Positions 44,596 to 53,376 of a DNA stretch of 64,000 nucleotides are shown one piece after another. Both the position numbers and the translations under genes were made by a program. Position 1 is the stretch's first letter, and each line of letters begins with the position of its first letter. Origin of the DNA: Olsenella massiliensis (lineage in GTDB: Bacteria > Actinomycetota > Coriobacteriia > Coriobacteriales > Atopobiaceae); assembly GCF_001457795.1 (NCBI RefSeq), contig NZ_LN898211.1, forward strand, positions 764,979 to 828,978, given 5' to 3'. The notes beneath the pieces were generated by a model. That model saw only the letters and a program-made list of their open reading frames with translations. It ran no database searches and was not told the DNA's origin.

Positions 44596-45504
44596 TCAGC
44601 CCAGCGGGTCTAGCCATTCCTTGAGCAGGCCCAGGTAGCGCGGCGTGTCCTCGGCATAGCACAGGTGCCGGCAGTTGGCAAACAGCTCCCAGCGCGCGCC
44701 GGGGATGCCGTCGGCAAGCTGCTTTGCCACGAGGGGCGAGCAGAGGTCCTGCGTGCCGCTGATGACGAGCGCCGGGCAGCGTATCTCCGTCAGGCGCTCC
44801 GCGTAGTCGTAGCCCGCCAGCGTGCCCTCGGGCATGAGCTCGTTGTCGCCCCAGGCGTGCACGTATGACTCGCGCCCCGTCCGCCTGGGCCTCCTCAGGC
44901 ACGCGGGCGCGTCCGGTCCCAGCTCCTCTGTCGGCGTCGCGCAGAACAGGCGGAGGTAGCGAGCCTCGGCCCGCCTGAACGCCGCGCCGTCGAAGGCGTG
45001 CGTCCTCTCGGCCTCAAGGATGGCCTCGCGGTCGTCGCGCGAGAGGTAGCGCAGGCGTCGATGCCCCTCCTGGCTCCAAAGCCGGGCCGAAGCGAGCGTG
45101 CTCGAGAGGATCACGGACTGGACGCCTCGCGGCCGGCGGTCGCAGAGGTACATGATCGCGAGCATGCCGCCCCACGACTGCCCCAGCAGATGGCAGCGCT
45201 CGAGGCCGAGCTCCTCCCTCAGCCGTTCGAGCTCGTCCAGCCAGGTTATCGCCTGCCAGAGCTCGGGGCGCTCTCGCATCGCCTCGTCCCACGATGCGCC
45301 GCAGCCCAGCTGGTCGTACGTCACGAGCGTGCGCCCGCAGGCGTCGGCGAGCGGGTCGAGCAGCTCGAAGTAGGTGTGGGTGGAGCCGGGTCCCCCGTGC
45401 AAGAGAACGAGAGGCGCCGCTCCCGGGCGGGGACGGTCGGGCTCGACGCGACGCCAGTGGGTCGCAAATCCTTCGTAGGGCATCGTTCCTTCGCATATCT
45501 GCAT
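44596..45504 (-). CDS. pip: Proline iminopeptidase-like alpha/beta hydrolase
   Basis: 302 residues, S33-type. LVLLHGGPGSTHTYF is the oxyanion motif, VTYDQLGCGASW follows, and the nucleophile elbow GQSWGGMLAIMYL is intact, as are the Asp (SGTQDLCSP) and His (NCRHLCYAE). Removes N-terminal proline from peptides. Start at 45504 has GGGAGA upstream; the ATG at 45483 is too close to its AAGGA. Confidence 0.88.
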   Translation of the reverse strand: MQICEGTMPYEGFATHWRRVEPDRPRPGAAPLVLLHGGPGSTHTYFELLDPLADACGRTLVTYDQLGCGASWDEAMRERPELWQAITWLDELERLREELGLERCHLLGQSWGGMLAIMYLCDRRPRGVQSVILSSTLASARLWSQEGHRRLRYLSRDDREAILEAERTHAFDGAAFRRAEARYLRLFCATPTEELGPDAPACLRRPRRTGRESYVHAWGDNELMPEGTLAGYDYAERLTEIRCPALVISGTQDLCSPLVAKQLADGIPGARWELFANCRHLCYAEDTPRYLGLLKEWLDPLG

Positions 45505-45817
45505 GATGGTGTCTCCCTGTCTCGCGTCGCTGCCGACGTCATCGCCAACAGGCGTGTCTCCGTGTTCCTCCATGGCGTCCTGTCCCATGCCGCCGCTGAC
45601 AGCATAGGCGAGCCGAGCGGCGTGATGGGGAAGGTCCTTGGGCGGACTGACTAGGAGGGCGCGAACGGGGAATATACCCAGATGTGAATTGGGCGGACGG
45701 GGTGGCATGTCGCCAGGCGTGACGCCTCGGATCTTTGGCGAGCGCCCTGCCCCGCCGTCACCCACTGGTGTGCGCGGGAACGCCTGCGCATATGTTGCGA
45801 CAAGGAAGGATAGGCAT

Positions 45818-46273
45818 ATGAGCGATGTGGTAGCTGCCTCCCAGGTGTTTTTGGACAACCCCGCCTCGACCGTGGATGAGGCGCTCGAGTTCATCTCGGC
45901 GAAGGCGGTCGAGCTGGGCATAGCGACGGACGCGGCGGCGACCCTCGCGGCGTTCAAGGCGCGCGAGGCGCAAGGGACGACGGGCATGCAGGCGGGCTTT
46001 GCCATTCCTCACGCCAAGAGCGACGCCATCGTCAAGGCCGCCGTGCTCGTGGTGAAGTTTGCCCATGAGGTCGCGTGGGAGTCCATGGACAGGCAGCCCA
46101 TCAGGGTCGCCGTCGCCCTGTGCATCCCCGAGGCGGAGGCGGGAACCACGCACCTCAAGATCCTGTCCAACGTGGCGCTGCTGCTCATGGACGACGCGTT
46201 CTGCTCCACGGTCAAGACGTCTGACGATCCCGCCGTCATTGCCGCGGCCGTGAACGAGGGAGTGACGCAGTAG
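45818..46273 (+). CDS. PTS EIIA, fructose/mannitol type
   Basis: 151 residues. Phosphorylated His65 is in GFAIPHAKSDAI; VALCIPEAEAGTTHLKILSNVALLL is the rest of the family pattern. Transfers phosphate from HPr to an EIIB not encoded beside it. AAGGAAGGA precedes the ATG at 45818. It precedes the amino-sugar PTS operon but is separated by a terminator and 400 bp, so it is an independent unit. Confidence 0.9.
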   Translation: MSDVVAASQVFLDNPASTVDEALEFISAKAVELGIATDAAATLAAFKAREAQGTTGMQAGFAIPHAKSDAIVKAAVLVVKFAHEVAWESMDRQPIRVAVALCIPEAEAGTTHLKILSNVALLLMDDAFCSTVKTSDDPAVIAAAVNEGVTQ

Positions 46274-46308
46274 GCCTCGCGGCGGTCCTCATGCGCCCGG
46301 CATCATTG

Positions 46309-46338
46309 GGCGCCCGTCGTTAGGCGGGCGCCTTTTTT
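46309..46338 (+). terminator. Intrinsic terminator
   Basis: GGCGCCCG (46309-46316) pairs with CGGGCGCC (46325-46332), loop of 8, followed by TTTTTT. Ends the EIIA transcript before the amino-sugar PTS operon. Confidence 0.92.
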
Positions 46339-46439
46339 GTGGCAACGGGGCCCCTCCCGGGCGCTGCCGTCAGTAGGCCGCAACGAAGGGCAACGGCAGG
46401 GCCCCAGCGGCGTCCCACCTCTCACTCATGCCAATAAAA

Positions 46440-46746
46440 TAATACCAGTACCTGAAAATATACTGATTATATGGTACGAGAGAAAACCTGGGGTCAGGGG
46501 GGTCTTGTGTCGCAGCTGCAGCTAAAACTGCAAAAGAAGACCCTTCTTATCTGGTACTTTTTACTTAATACCTCTATTATGCGTTATTACTGCGAACGGT
46601 AGCACTCTGTCGGTAAAGGGACAAACGAGGCGACTTTTCGTAAAGTGAACAAAATTAATTGACATAAGGTGCATTATGGAGTGCGGATGGTATGTGTTAG
46701 TAACCAGTTATGAGCAATGGCCCTTGGGGCTGTGCAGGAGGCGCAG
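46440..46746 (+). promoter_or_regulatory. AT-rich control region of the GalNAc PTS operon
   Basis: About 300 bp with much lower GC than its neighbours and no gene. TGGTAY/RTACC half-sites recur: GTACC 46448 facing GGTAC 46473, GGTAC 46553 facing ATACC 46568, and TGGTAT 46688 facing TAACCA 46701, the last just ahead of the first gene. These may be sites for the GntR-type regulator encoded at 50171. A hairpin GGGTCTT (46500) with AAGACCC (46537) and a TTGACA at 46659 are also present. No -10 fits perfectly. Confidence 0.5.
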
Positions 46747-47178
46747 ATGGTTGGTTTTGTTGTCACGGGGCACGGGAGCGTTTCGTTGGGCATGCTCAAT
46801 GCGCTTGAGATAATCGCAGGGCCCCAGGACGACGTCGTCGCGGTTCCCTTTCACGAGAAGGATGCCGCCGACTTTGGCGGGCACCTTCATGAGCAGATTG
46901 CTCGCATGGCCGCCAAGACGGGACACGTGGTGATCTTTTGCGACCTGGTGGGAGGAAGCCCCTTTAACCAGGCCATGCTGGCTGCACAGGACATCGACGG
47001 CGTTGAGGTGGTTGCCGGCATGAACCTTCCCATGCTCCTTGAGGCCACGCTGGAGCGCGGTGCAAGCGTCGGCGAGGTCTGCGATGCTGCCGTGGAGGCG
47101 GGAAGGACTGGCGTGGCGCACACGCGCATCCCCAGCGCGGACGAGACAGCAGACGACCTGGGGGAGGACGGCATCTGA
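46747..47178 (+). CDS. PTS EIIA, mannose family
   Basis: 143 residues, MVGFVVTGHGS with phosphorylated His9, then VIFCDLVGGSPFNQAM, the EIIA-Man signature. Accepts phosphate from HPr and passes it to EIIB at 47535. AGGAGGCGC precedes the ATG. First gene of the operon; its stop overlaps the yajC ATG by one base. Confidence 0.93.
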   Translation: MVGFVVTGHGSVSLGMLNALEIIAGPQDDVVAVPFHEKDAADFGGHLHEQIARMAAKTGHVVIFCDLVGGSPFNQAMLAAQDIDGVEVVAGMNLPMLLEATLERGASVGEVCDAAVEAGRTGVAHTRIPSADETADDLGEDGI

Positions 47179-47465
47179 TGGGCGAGGGTTTTGTCTCCAA
47201 CATGCTGGCATCCTCGGTGGCCCTGCTCATCCTGTTTGCCGGCATTGGCATCGTCTTGATGGTTGTGAGCCTTGTTCGCGCACGCTCTCAGAAGAATGCC
47301 TACGCAGAGGTTCACAAGAATCTCAAGGCAGGCCAGCGCATCCTTTTTGCCGGCGGCATCTTTGGCGAGCTCGTGCGCGTTGGCACCAAGACCTGTGACG
47401 TGCGCGTCAAGTCTGGCGAGGTACTCGAGATATCCCGCTTCGCCATCCAGCAGATTGAAAAGTGA
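47178..47465 (+). CDS. yajC: YajC-like membrane protein inside the PTS operon
   Basis: 95 residues with one N-terminal helix (SVALLILFAGIGIVLMVVSL) and the YajC core LKAGQRILFAGGIFGELVRVG followed by VLEISRFAIQQIEK. YajC is normally an accessory of SecDF; paralogues are found in streptococcal glycosaminoglycan PTS operons. Translationally coupled to EIIA, hence probably tied to this transporter rather than to general secretion. Confidence 0.85.
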   Translation: MGEGFVSNMLASSVALLILFAGIGIVLMVVSLVRARSQKNAYAEVHKNLKAGQRILFAGGIFGELVRVGTKTCDVRVKSGEVLEISRFAIQQIEK

Positions 47466-47534
47466 CACACCACGCTCTCTCGGTGCGGCAAAGTGGCATG
47501 CGGCTCCGGGTCGCATGGACGAAAGGGGAGTTAC

Positions 47535-48017
47535 ATGGCAGAGCCAAACATCGTTCTCGTGCGCATTGACAACCGACTCATCCACGGCCAGGTGGCCACC
47601 CAATGGACGAGCAGCATTGGGGCAAACCTCATCCTCGTTGCCAACGACGAGGTGTCAACCAACAAGATGCGCCAGAACCTCATGAACATGGCCGCCCCCC
47701 AGGGCGTGGCAACGCGCTACTTCTCTATCCAGAAGACCATAGACGTCATTCACAAGGCCGCCCCGCGCCAGCACATCTTTATTGTCGTCGAGAGCCCCCA
47801 GGACGTCCTGAGGCTCGTCGAGGGCGGAGTTCCCATCAAGAAGCTCAACATCGGCAACATGCACATGTCAGCGGGCAAGCGTCAGGTTGCCACCACGGTT
47901 GCCGTCGATGACGACGACGTCGCGGCATTTCGCAAGCTCCAGGAGCTTGGCGTGGAGCTGTCGATTCAGCGTGTGCCCAGCACGGGCGTGGAGGACAGCG
48001 CAAAGCTCTTTGGATAG
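47535..48017 (+). CDS. PTS EIIB, mannose/N-acetylgalactosamine family
   Basis: 160 residues. IVLVRIDNRLIHGQVATQW carries phosphorylated His17, with IGNMHMSAGKRQVATTVAVDDDD typical of AgaV/ManX-like EIIB. Phosphorylates the sugar translocated by EIIC/EIID. Follows yajC by 69 bp; GGGGAG precedes the ATG. Confidence 0.93.
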   Translation: MAEPNIVLVRIDNRLIHGQVATQWTSSIGANLILVANDEVSTNKMRQNLMNMAAPQGVATRYFSIQKTIDVIHKAAPRQHIFIVVESPQDVLRLVEGGVPIKKLNIGNMHMSAGKRQVATTVAVDDDDVAAFRKLQELGVELSIQRVPSTGVEDSAKLFG

Positions 48018-48153
48018 GCTTCCTGCCGTGTACGCCGGCACAAGCCCATAGCACCTGGTCAAGTGCGCACGTTGTCGTGGGGGCAACAGGCGCAGGCGAT
48101 AGCTTTTGTTCAGGACACAGCAACGACAAGGCACTTAGAAAGGAGGAACAAGG

Positions 48154-48954
48154 ATGCAATACTCGATTATCCAGGTGATCCTGGTCTTCGTCGTGACGTT
48201 CATAGCGGCCATTGACCAGTTCAGCTTCCTCGAGTCGCTTTACCAGCCGCTGGTCATGGGCATGGTGATTGGTCTCATCCTTGGCGACCTGACTACCGGA
48301 CTCATCGTCGGTGGCACGTATCAGCTCATGACGATAGGCAACATGCCTATTGGAGGTGCCCAGCCACCTAACGCGGTGGTCGGCGGCATCATGGCCACAG
48401 TCCTGGCCATCTCGCTGGGGCTCGAGCCAAACATCGCCGTCGCCACCGCCATTCCGTTCTCTCTGCTCGGTCAGTATGGCGTTACCCTGATCTTCACGCT
48501 CATGTCCCCGCTCATGAGTAAGGCGGACCAGTTTTCGGCTGACGCCAATCCCCAGGGTATCGAGCGGATCAACTACCTCTCCATGACCCTCCTGGGCCTC
48601 ATCTTCGGCGCTGTCGTCACCCTGTTCTTCATCGGTGGGGCCACCATGGGTGACGCCGTCGTCAAGGCCATCCCCACGTGGCTGTCGGACGGTCTGTCTG
48701 CTGCCGGCGGCATGATGCGCTTCGTCGGCTTCGCCATTCTGCTCAAGTTCATGATGAACCGTGACATGTGGGGCTTTTACTTCATGGGCTTCGGTCTTGC
48801 GTTGATCGTCTCGGGCATCAGCACGCTGGCCACGCCCGCCCTGCTGATTCTTGCGCTCATCGGCTTTGGCATCGCCTACTGGGACTACCAGCAGCAGACC
48901 AAGCTCAAGGGTGCTGCCATAGACTCTGACGGAGGTGAGGAAGATGGCATCTAA
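48154..48954 (+). CDS. PTS EIIC, mannose/N-acetylgalactosamine family
   Basis: 266 residues with about eight membrane segments; ATRM-type motifs include QFSFLESLYQPLVMGMVIGLILGDL and GGTYQLMTIGNMPIGGAQPPNAVVGG. Forms the sugar channel with EIID. AAAGGAGGAAC precedes the ATG. 3' end overlaps EIID by 11 bp. Confidence 0.93.
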   Translation: MQYSIIQVILVFVVTFIAAIDQFSFLESLYQPLVMGMVIGLILGDLTTGLIVGGTYQLMTIGNMPIGGAQPPNAVVGGIMATVLAISLGLEPNIAVATAIPFSLLGQYGVTLIFTLMSPLMSKADQFSADANPQGIERINYLSMTLLGLIFGAVVTLFFIGGATMGDAVVKAIPTWLSDGLSAAGGMMRFVGFAILLKFMMNRDMWGFYFMGFGLALIVSGISTLATPALLILALIGFGIAYWDYQQQTKLKGAAIDSDGGEEDGI

Positions 48955-50014
48955 TGAGGAAATGACGACGTACAAGAACCTTGACGCCGCTCCCGAGCTT
49001 GACCAGAGGACGCTGAACCAGATGGCGTGGCGCTCTTGCTTCCTGCAGGCGTCGTTCAACTACGAGCGCATGCAGGCCGCCGGGTGGCTGTACTCCATCC
49101 TCCCGGGCCTCGAGAAGATTCATACCGACAAGGACGACCTCGCCACCTCGATGACCCACAACATGGAGTTCTTCAACATCCACCCGTTCCTGGTCACCTT
49201 TGCCATGGGGCTCATCCTCTCGATGGAGCAGAAGAAGGTTGACATCCCGACCATCCGCGCGGTCCGCGTTTCACTCATGGGTCCGCTCGGCGGTATCGGC
49301 GATGCTTTGTTCTGGATGACGCTCGTGCCCATCACCGCTGGTATCTGCTCCAACATGGCCATCAGCGGCAACGTTTTTGGCCCCATCCTGTTTCTGGTCA
49401 TCTTCAACATCGTACAGTTCGTGCTGCGCTTTGGGCTCATGAACTGGTCGTATAAAATGGGCATGTCGGCGCTCGACTACCTCATGGAGCATATGGCCGC
49501 GTTTACACGCGCTGCCTCAATCCTCGGCGTCTTCGTCGTCGGCTGCCTGACCGTCACCATGGGAGGCACCCAGATCAACGCGGTCATCCCAAACGGCACC
49601 ACCCAGGCCTATGTCGCCCACACGGCCACCGTCCCCACTGATGACGTCAAGGGATTTGAGGTCATCTCCAAGGCCGATGACGGCACCACGCTCTCCGGCA
49701 TGGTGGACGCCACCGGCAATCCCCTCGTCACCGCTGACGCCGACGGCAACAAGGTTGCTGCCGGGGCGGTTGACCTTGGCAACGGCATGAGCGAGGTCAC
49801 GTACTTTACCACTACCACCAACCCCGTCACCATCGACGTCGCGACGATCCTTGACAGCATCTGCCCCAAGCTCGTCCCCCTGTCCATCGTGATGCTGCTC
49901 TTCTACCTGTTCTCCAAGAAGAACTTCACACCCATGAAGGGCATCGCTCTCGTGCTTGTGATTGGCATCCTGGGCGCGGGTCCCTTTGGTCTGTGGCCCA
50001 GCATCTGGGGTTAG
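48944..50014 (+). CDS. PTS EIID, mannose family, with an enlarged loop
   Basis: 356 residues; ordinary EIID proteins are about 270-300. Start LDQRTLNQMAWRSCFLQASFNYERMQAAGW and the MGPLGGIGDALFWMT motif are diagnostic. Roughly residues 205-285, between two membrane helices, are a soluble Thr/Asp/Gly-rich stretch (AVIPNGTTQAYVAHTATV...) that accounts for the extra length. ATG 48944 is favoured by GAGGTGAGG; GTG 48935 is possible. Confidence 0.93.
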   Translation: MASNEEMTTYKNLDAAPELDQRTLNQMAWRSCFLQASFNYERMQAAGWLYSILPGLEKIHTDKDDLATSMTHNMEFFNIHPFLVTFAMGLILSMEQKKVDIPTIRAVRVSLMGPLGGIGDALFWMTLVPITAGICSNMAISGNVFGPILFLVIFNIVQFVLRFGLMNWSYKMGMSALDYLMEHMAAFTRAASILGVFVVGCLTVTMGGTQINAVIPNGTTQAYVAHTATVPTDDVKGFEVISKADDGTTLSGMVDATGNPLVTADADGNKVAAGAVDLGNGMSEVTYFTTTTNPVTIDVATILDSICPKLVPLSIVMLLFYLFSKKNFTPMKGIALVLVIGILGAGPFGLWPSIWG

Positions 50015-50170
50015 CGACAACGTTTGCTGAAGGGTAAGGTACTATGAGGCGACGTATGGGCAGCAGTCTATGCGTCGCCTCACTGCCGGACAATCTGGCC
50101 TGGCGCGTGGTCGGGGCTGTCCGGGGCACGTGGAGCCTGGGGGCTCCGGCTCATTGCGAGGGGAGACACC

Positions 50171-50905
50171 ATGGCAGTCTCGTCAAGAAAGCAGCCACTG
50201 TACGACCAGCTTGTGGATGCCCTGCGCGACAAGATCGAGAATGACATGGACCCTGGCGACCTTCTCCCCTCGGAGCGCGAGCTGACGGAGCTCTATGGCG
50301 TGTCGCGCACCACCGTCAGGCTTGCCTTGGCCGAGCTCGTGACGTTGGGACTTGTCACGCGCCGTCATGGCAAGGGCACCTTCGTCTCCGAGTTGGCCAA
50401 CAGTTCCGCCGACCTCACCAACGCCTACAGCTTTACCGAGGAGATGAGGCGCCTGGGCAGGGTTCCCAAGACGGAAGTGCTCGAGTTTGGCCTTGTTGCC
50501 GCTCCCAAGCACGTGAGCGCACATCTGGGCGTCAAGCTTGGGGCAAAGGTGTTCCGCATGCGCAGGCTGCGCATGGCCGACGGGGTTCCGCTCATGATCG
50601 AGCGCAGTTACCTGCCCGCACAAGAGTTTATCTCGCTCACGCGCACGGATGTGGAGACCAAGCCTCTGTACGACATCATCGAGAAAGACTACCAGCACAA
50701 GATTCGCGTCGCCGAGGAGGAGTTTCGCGCCAGCACGGCTCGTCCGGACGAGGCCAAGTACCTGCGCATTGCAGAGGGGGCGCCGGTCCTCAGGCTCTCC
50801 CGCGTGACCACCAACGATCGCAACGTGGTCGTCGAGTACACCCACAGCGCGGCGCGCGCGGACCAGTTTAAGTACAAGATCGTCCATCTTAGAAGTCAGG
50901 GCTAG
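50171..50905 (+). CDS. GntR/HutC-family regulator (UTRA domain)
   Basis: 244 residues: N-terminal winged HTH LLPSERELTELYGVSRTTVRLALAELVTLGLVTRRHGKGTFV and a C-terminal UTRA effector domain (about 90-240) with MRRLRMADGVPLMIERSYLP. HutC-type members in amino-sugar operons sense GlcNAc-6-P or GalN-6-P. It lies within the operon and may act on the TGGTAY sites upstream of EIIA. GAGGGGAGACACC precedes the ATG. Confidence 0.92.
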   Translation: MAVSSRKQPLYDQLVDALRDKIENDMDPGDLLPSERELTELYGVSRTTVRLALAELVTLGLVTRRHGKGTFVSELANSSADLTNAYSFTEEMRRLGRVPKTEVLEFGLVAAPKHVSAHLGVKLGAKVFRMRRLRMADGVPLMIERSYLPAQEFISLTRTDVETKPLYDIIEKDYQHKIRVAEEEFRASTARPDEAKYLRIAEGAPVLRLSRVTTNDRNVVVEYTHSAARADQFKYKIVHLRSQG

Positions 50906-50937
50906 GGGCCCAACGTTATCAAGGGAGCGTATTCACC

Positions 50938-52110
50938 ATGTTCACCAAGACCGTCGAGGAGCTCAAGGAGCTTGGGGCAGACATCACGACAAAAGAGATA
51001 GCTCAGCAGCCAGACCTGTGGGAGGAGACCCTGCGCATCTTTGATGAGCAGGCCGAGCAGATCGAGGCGTTTGTCGCGCGGGCCAAGGCGCTGGGTGGCC
51101 ACGAGCGCACCCATGTCATCTTTACGGGCGCGGGAACCTCCGCCTACGTGGGCGACACCCTGACGCCCTATCTGCGCCGTCACGGCGACAGCGACGCCTT
51201 TGAGTTTGCTGCCATCGACTCGACGGCCATCGTCCCCGCCCCCTATGACTGCCTGCGTTCCGAGGATCCCACGGTCCTTGTCTCCTTTGCCCGCAGCGGC
51301 AACAGCCCCGAGAGCCTGGCCGCCGTCGAGCGCGCCCGTCAGGTGGTCAAGAACATCCTCTTCCTCAACATCACCTGCGCGCCCGAGGGCAGTCTTGCCC
51401 AGCAGTCAAAGGGCGACAAAAACGCCCTCACGCTGCTGCTGCCCGGCGCCAACGACCGAGGCTTTGCCATGACCGGCAGCTTCTCGTGTATGGCGCTCAT
51501 GGCGGCCCTCATCTTTGACACCGCCTCTCGCGACGACAAGGCGGGCTGGGTCTCGCAGATGGCGACCATGGGCCGTGAGGTCATACGTCGCGAAGAGGAG
51601 GTTGTCTCGTGGCTCAAGGACGACTTTGAGCGCATTACCTACCTGGGCTCCGGCGCGCTTGGCGGACTCACGCGCGAGGCCCAGCTCAAGATTCTTGAGC
51701 TGACCGCCGGCAAGGTGGCAACGTCCTTTGACACCTCCATGGGGTACCGCCATGGGCCCAAGTCCTTCGTCAATGGCAAGACCCTGGTCTTTGTGTTCGT
51801 GAACAACGACCCCTATACGCGCCAGTATGACCTTGACATCCTGCGCGAGATCGCCGGGGACGGCATTGCCGCCCACACCGTTGCCATCCAGCAGGATGCG
51901 GGCGAGACCTTTGAGGGAGAGTCCTTTACCTTTGGCCCCGAGCACAAGGCGCTGCCCGAGGCCTACCTTGCGCTGCCGTTTGTGGTCTTTGCCCAGACGA
52001 TCGCGCTGAACACCTCCGTTCGCTGCGGTAACACGCCAGATACCCCCTCGCCCTCTGGTACCGTAAATCGTGTCGTCAAGGGCGTCACCATTCATCCTTT
52101 GGCTTCGTAG
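50938..52110 (+). CDS. agaS: AgaS-type galactosamine-6-phosphate deaminase/isomerase
   Basis: 390 residues with two SIS domains; VIFTGAGTSAYVGDTLTPYL and VLVSFARSGNSPESLAAVERA are phosphosugar-binding motifs, and FDTSMGYRHGPKSFVNGKTLVFVF is AgaS-specific. Converts GalN-6-P to tagatose-6-P plus ammonia. Lies between the regulator and the deacetylase in the same operon. AAGGGAGC precedes the ATG. Confidence 0.92.
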   Translation: MFTKTVEELKELGADITTKEIAQQPDLWEETLRIFDEQAEQIEAFVARAKALGGHERTHVIFTGAGTSAYVGDTLTPYLRRHGDSDAFEFAAIDSTAIVPAPYDCLRSEDPTVLVSFARSGNSPESLAAVERARQVVKNILFLNITCAPEGSLAQQSKGDKNALTLLLPGANDRGFAMTGSFSCMALMAALIFDTASRDDKAGWVSQMATMGREVIRREEEVVSWLKDDFERITYLGSGALGGLTREAQLKILELTAGKVATSFDTSMGYRHGPKSFVNGKTLVFVFVNNDPYTRQYDLDILREIAGDGIAAHTVAIQQDAGETFEGESFTFGPEHKALPEAYLALPFVVFAQTIALNTSVRCGNTPDTPSPSGTVNRVVKGVTIHPLAS

Positions 52111-52141
52111 CGCAGCTGTGCAGCAAGAATGGAGTCGGCCC

Positions 52142-53290
52142 ATGGAGTCGTATGCAATCAAGGCAGCACGCTTCTTCCTCCCGGGAGCCCCAACGGGACC
52201 GGGGTATCTGAGTGTGCGTGACGGTCAGTTTGGGTTCTTCTCGGCGGACGAGCCCGCCTGCGAGATCGTTGACTGCGGGGACGCCTGGGTGGCTCCCGGC
52301 TTTGTTGACACGCACATTCATGGCTTTCTTGGCCATGACGTCATGGACTGTGACCCCGCCGGCGTCGCCGCCATATGCCAGGGGCTCGTCAAGTATGGCG
52401 TGACCTCATGGACGCCAACCACGCTCACCGCGAGCGTCGATCAGACCAGGGATGCCTGCGTCTCGGTCGCGGACCATCTGGACGAGTTCTCTGGCGCCCA
52501 TGTGCGCGGCATCTTCTTGGAGGGGCCGTTCTTCACCGAGAGGCACAAGGGGGCACAGAACCCCGCCTATTTCCTGGACCCTCGGCTTGAGGTCTTCAAC
52601 GACTGGCAGCAAAGCGCCCACGGGCTCATCGACAAGGTGGCCATAGCGTCCGAGAGGGAGGGTGCGGCGCTGTTTTCGGCCCAGGTGAGCGCCGAGGGCG
52701 TGCACGTGGCGCTTGCCCACAGCGATGCGACGTACGACCAGGCAATCGCATGCGTCAACGCTGGCGCGGACGTGTTTATCCACACCTACAATGGCATGAG
52801 CCCCCTGCACCATCGCGAGCCCGGCATGGTGGGCGGCGCCATGACGTCCCATGGAACGTACGCCGAGGCCATCTGCGACGGCCATCACCTGCACCCCATT
52901 GCCATCAAGGCCCTCATGGACGCCAAGGGCAAAGATCACGTCGTCCTCATCACCGACTGCATGTGCGCGGGCGGAATGCCCGATGGGGACTACGCGCTGG
53001 GAGAGTTTCCCGTTACCGTTGCCAACGGCGCGGCCACCCTCAAGGATGGCGGAAGCCTGGCGGGCTCGATTCTCACCCTGGACAAGGCCGTGCAAAATGT
53101 CGTTGGCTGGGGCCTGGCAACGGCGGAGGAGGCCATCCGCATGGCCACCGAGAACCCAGCCATGGCCAACGGGATCGATGACGTCTGCGGCTTTATCCGC
53201 CCGGGCTATGACGCAGACTACGTTGTGCTTGACCACGACCTTACGGTACTCAAGACTGTGGTAAGCGGCGAGAGCGTCTATACAAGGTAG
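52142..53290 (+). CDS. nagA: N-acetylglucosamine/galactosamine-6-phosphate deacetylase
   Basis: 382 residues, amidohydrolase fold: VAPGFVDTHIHGFLGHDVMD, FLEGPFFTERHKGAQNP with the metal Glu, VALAHSDATYDQ, HTYNGMSPLHHREPG and the catalytic Asp in LITDCMCAGG. Gives GalN-6-P (or GlcN-6-P) and acetate. Operon context favours the GalNAc-6-P-specific role of AgaA; sequence alone does not separate them. Confidence 0.93.
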   Translation: MESYAIKAARFFLPGAPTGPGYLSVRDGQFGFFSADEPACEIVDCGDAWVAPGFVDTHIHGFLGHDVMDCDPAGVAAICQGLVKYGVTSWTPTTLTASVDQTRDACVSVADHLDEFSGAHVRGIFLEGPFFTERHKGAQNPAYFLDPRLEVFNDWQQSAHGLIDKVAIASEREGAALFSAQVSAEGVHVALAHSDATYDQAIACVNAGADVFIHTYNGMSPLHHREPGMVGGAMTSHGTYAEAICDGHHLHPIAIKALMDAKGKDHVVLITDCMCAGGMPDGDYALGEFPVTVANGAATLKDGGSLAGSILTLDKAVQNVVGWGLATAEEAIRMATENPAMANGIDDVCGFIRPGYDADYVVLDHDLTVLKTVVSGESVYTR

Positions 53291-53376
53291 CGCTCCCAGA
53301 AACGGGGTGCGCGCAGGAATGATACGGGCCCGGTCGCACCTTTGGTGGGCCGGGCCACCCATTTGAAGGGGGACCC

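Noticed and set aside
46591-46604. CcpA cre-like site TGCGAACGGTAGCA
   Set aside because: Several consensus positions fail and CcpA control is not established for this group.
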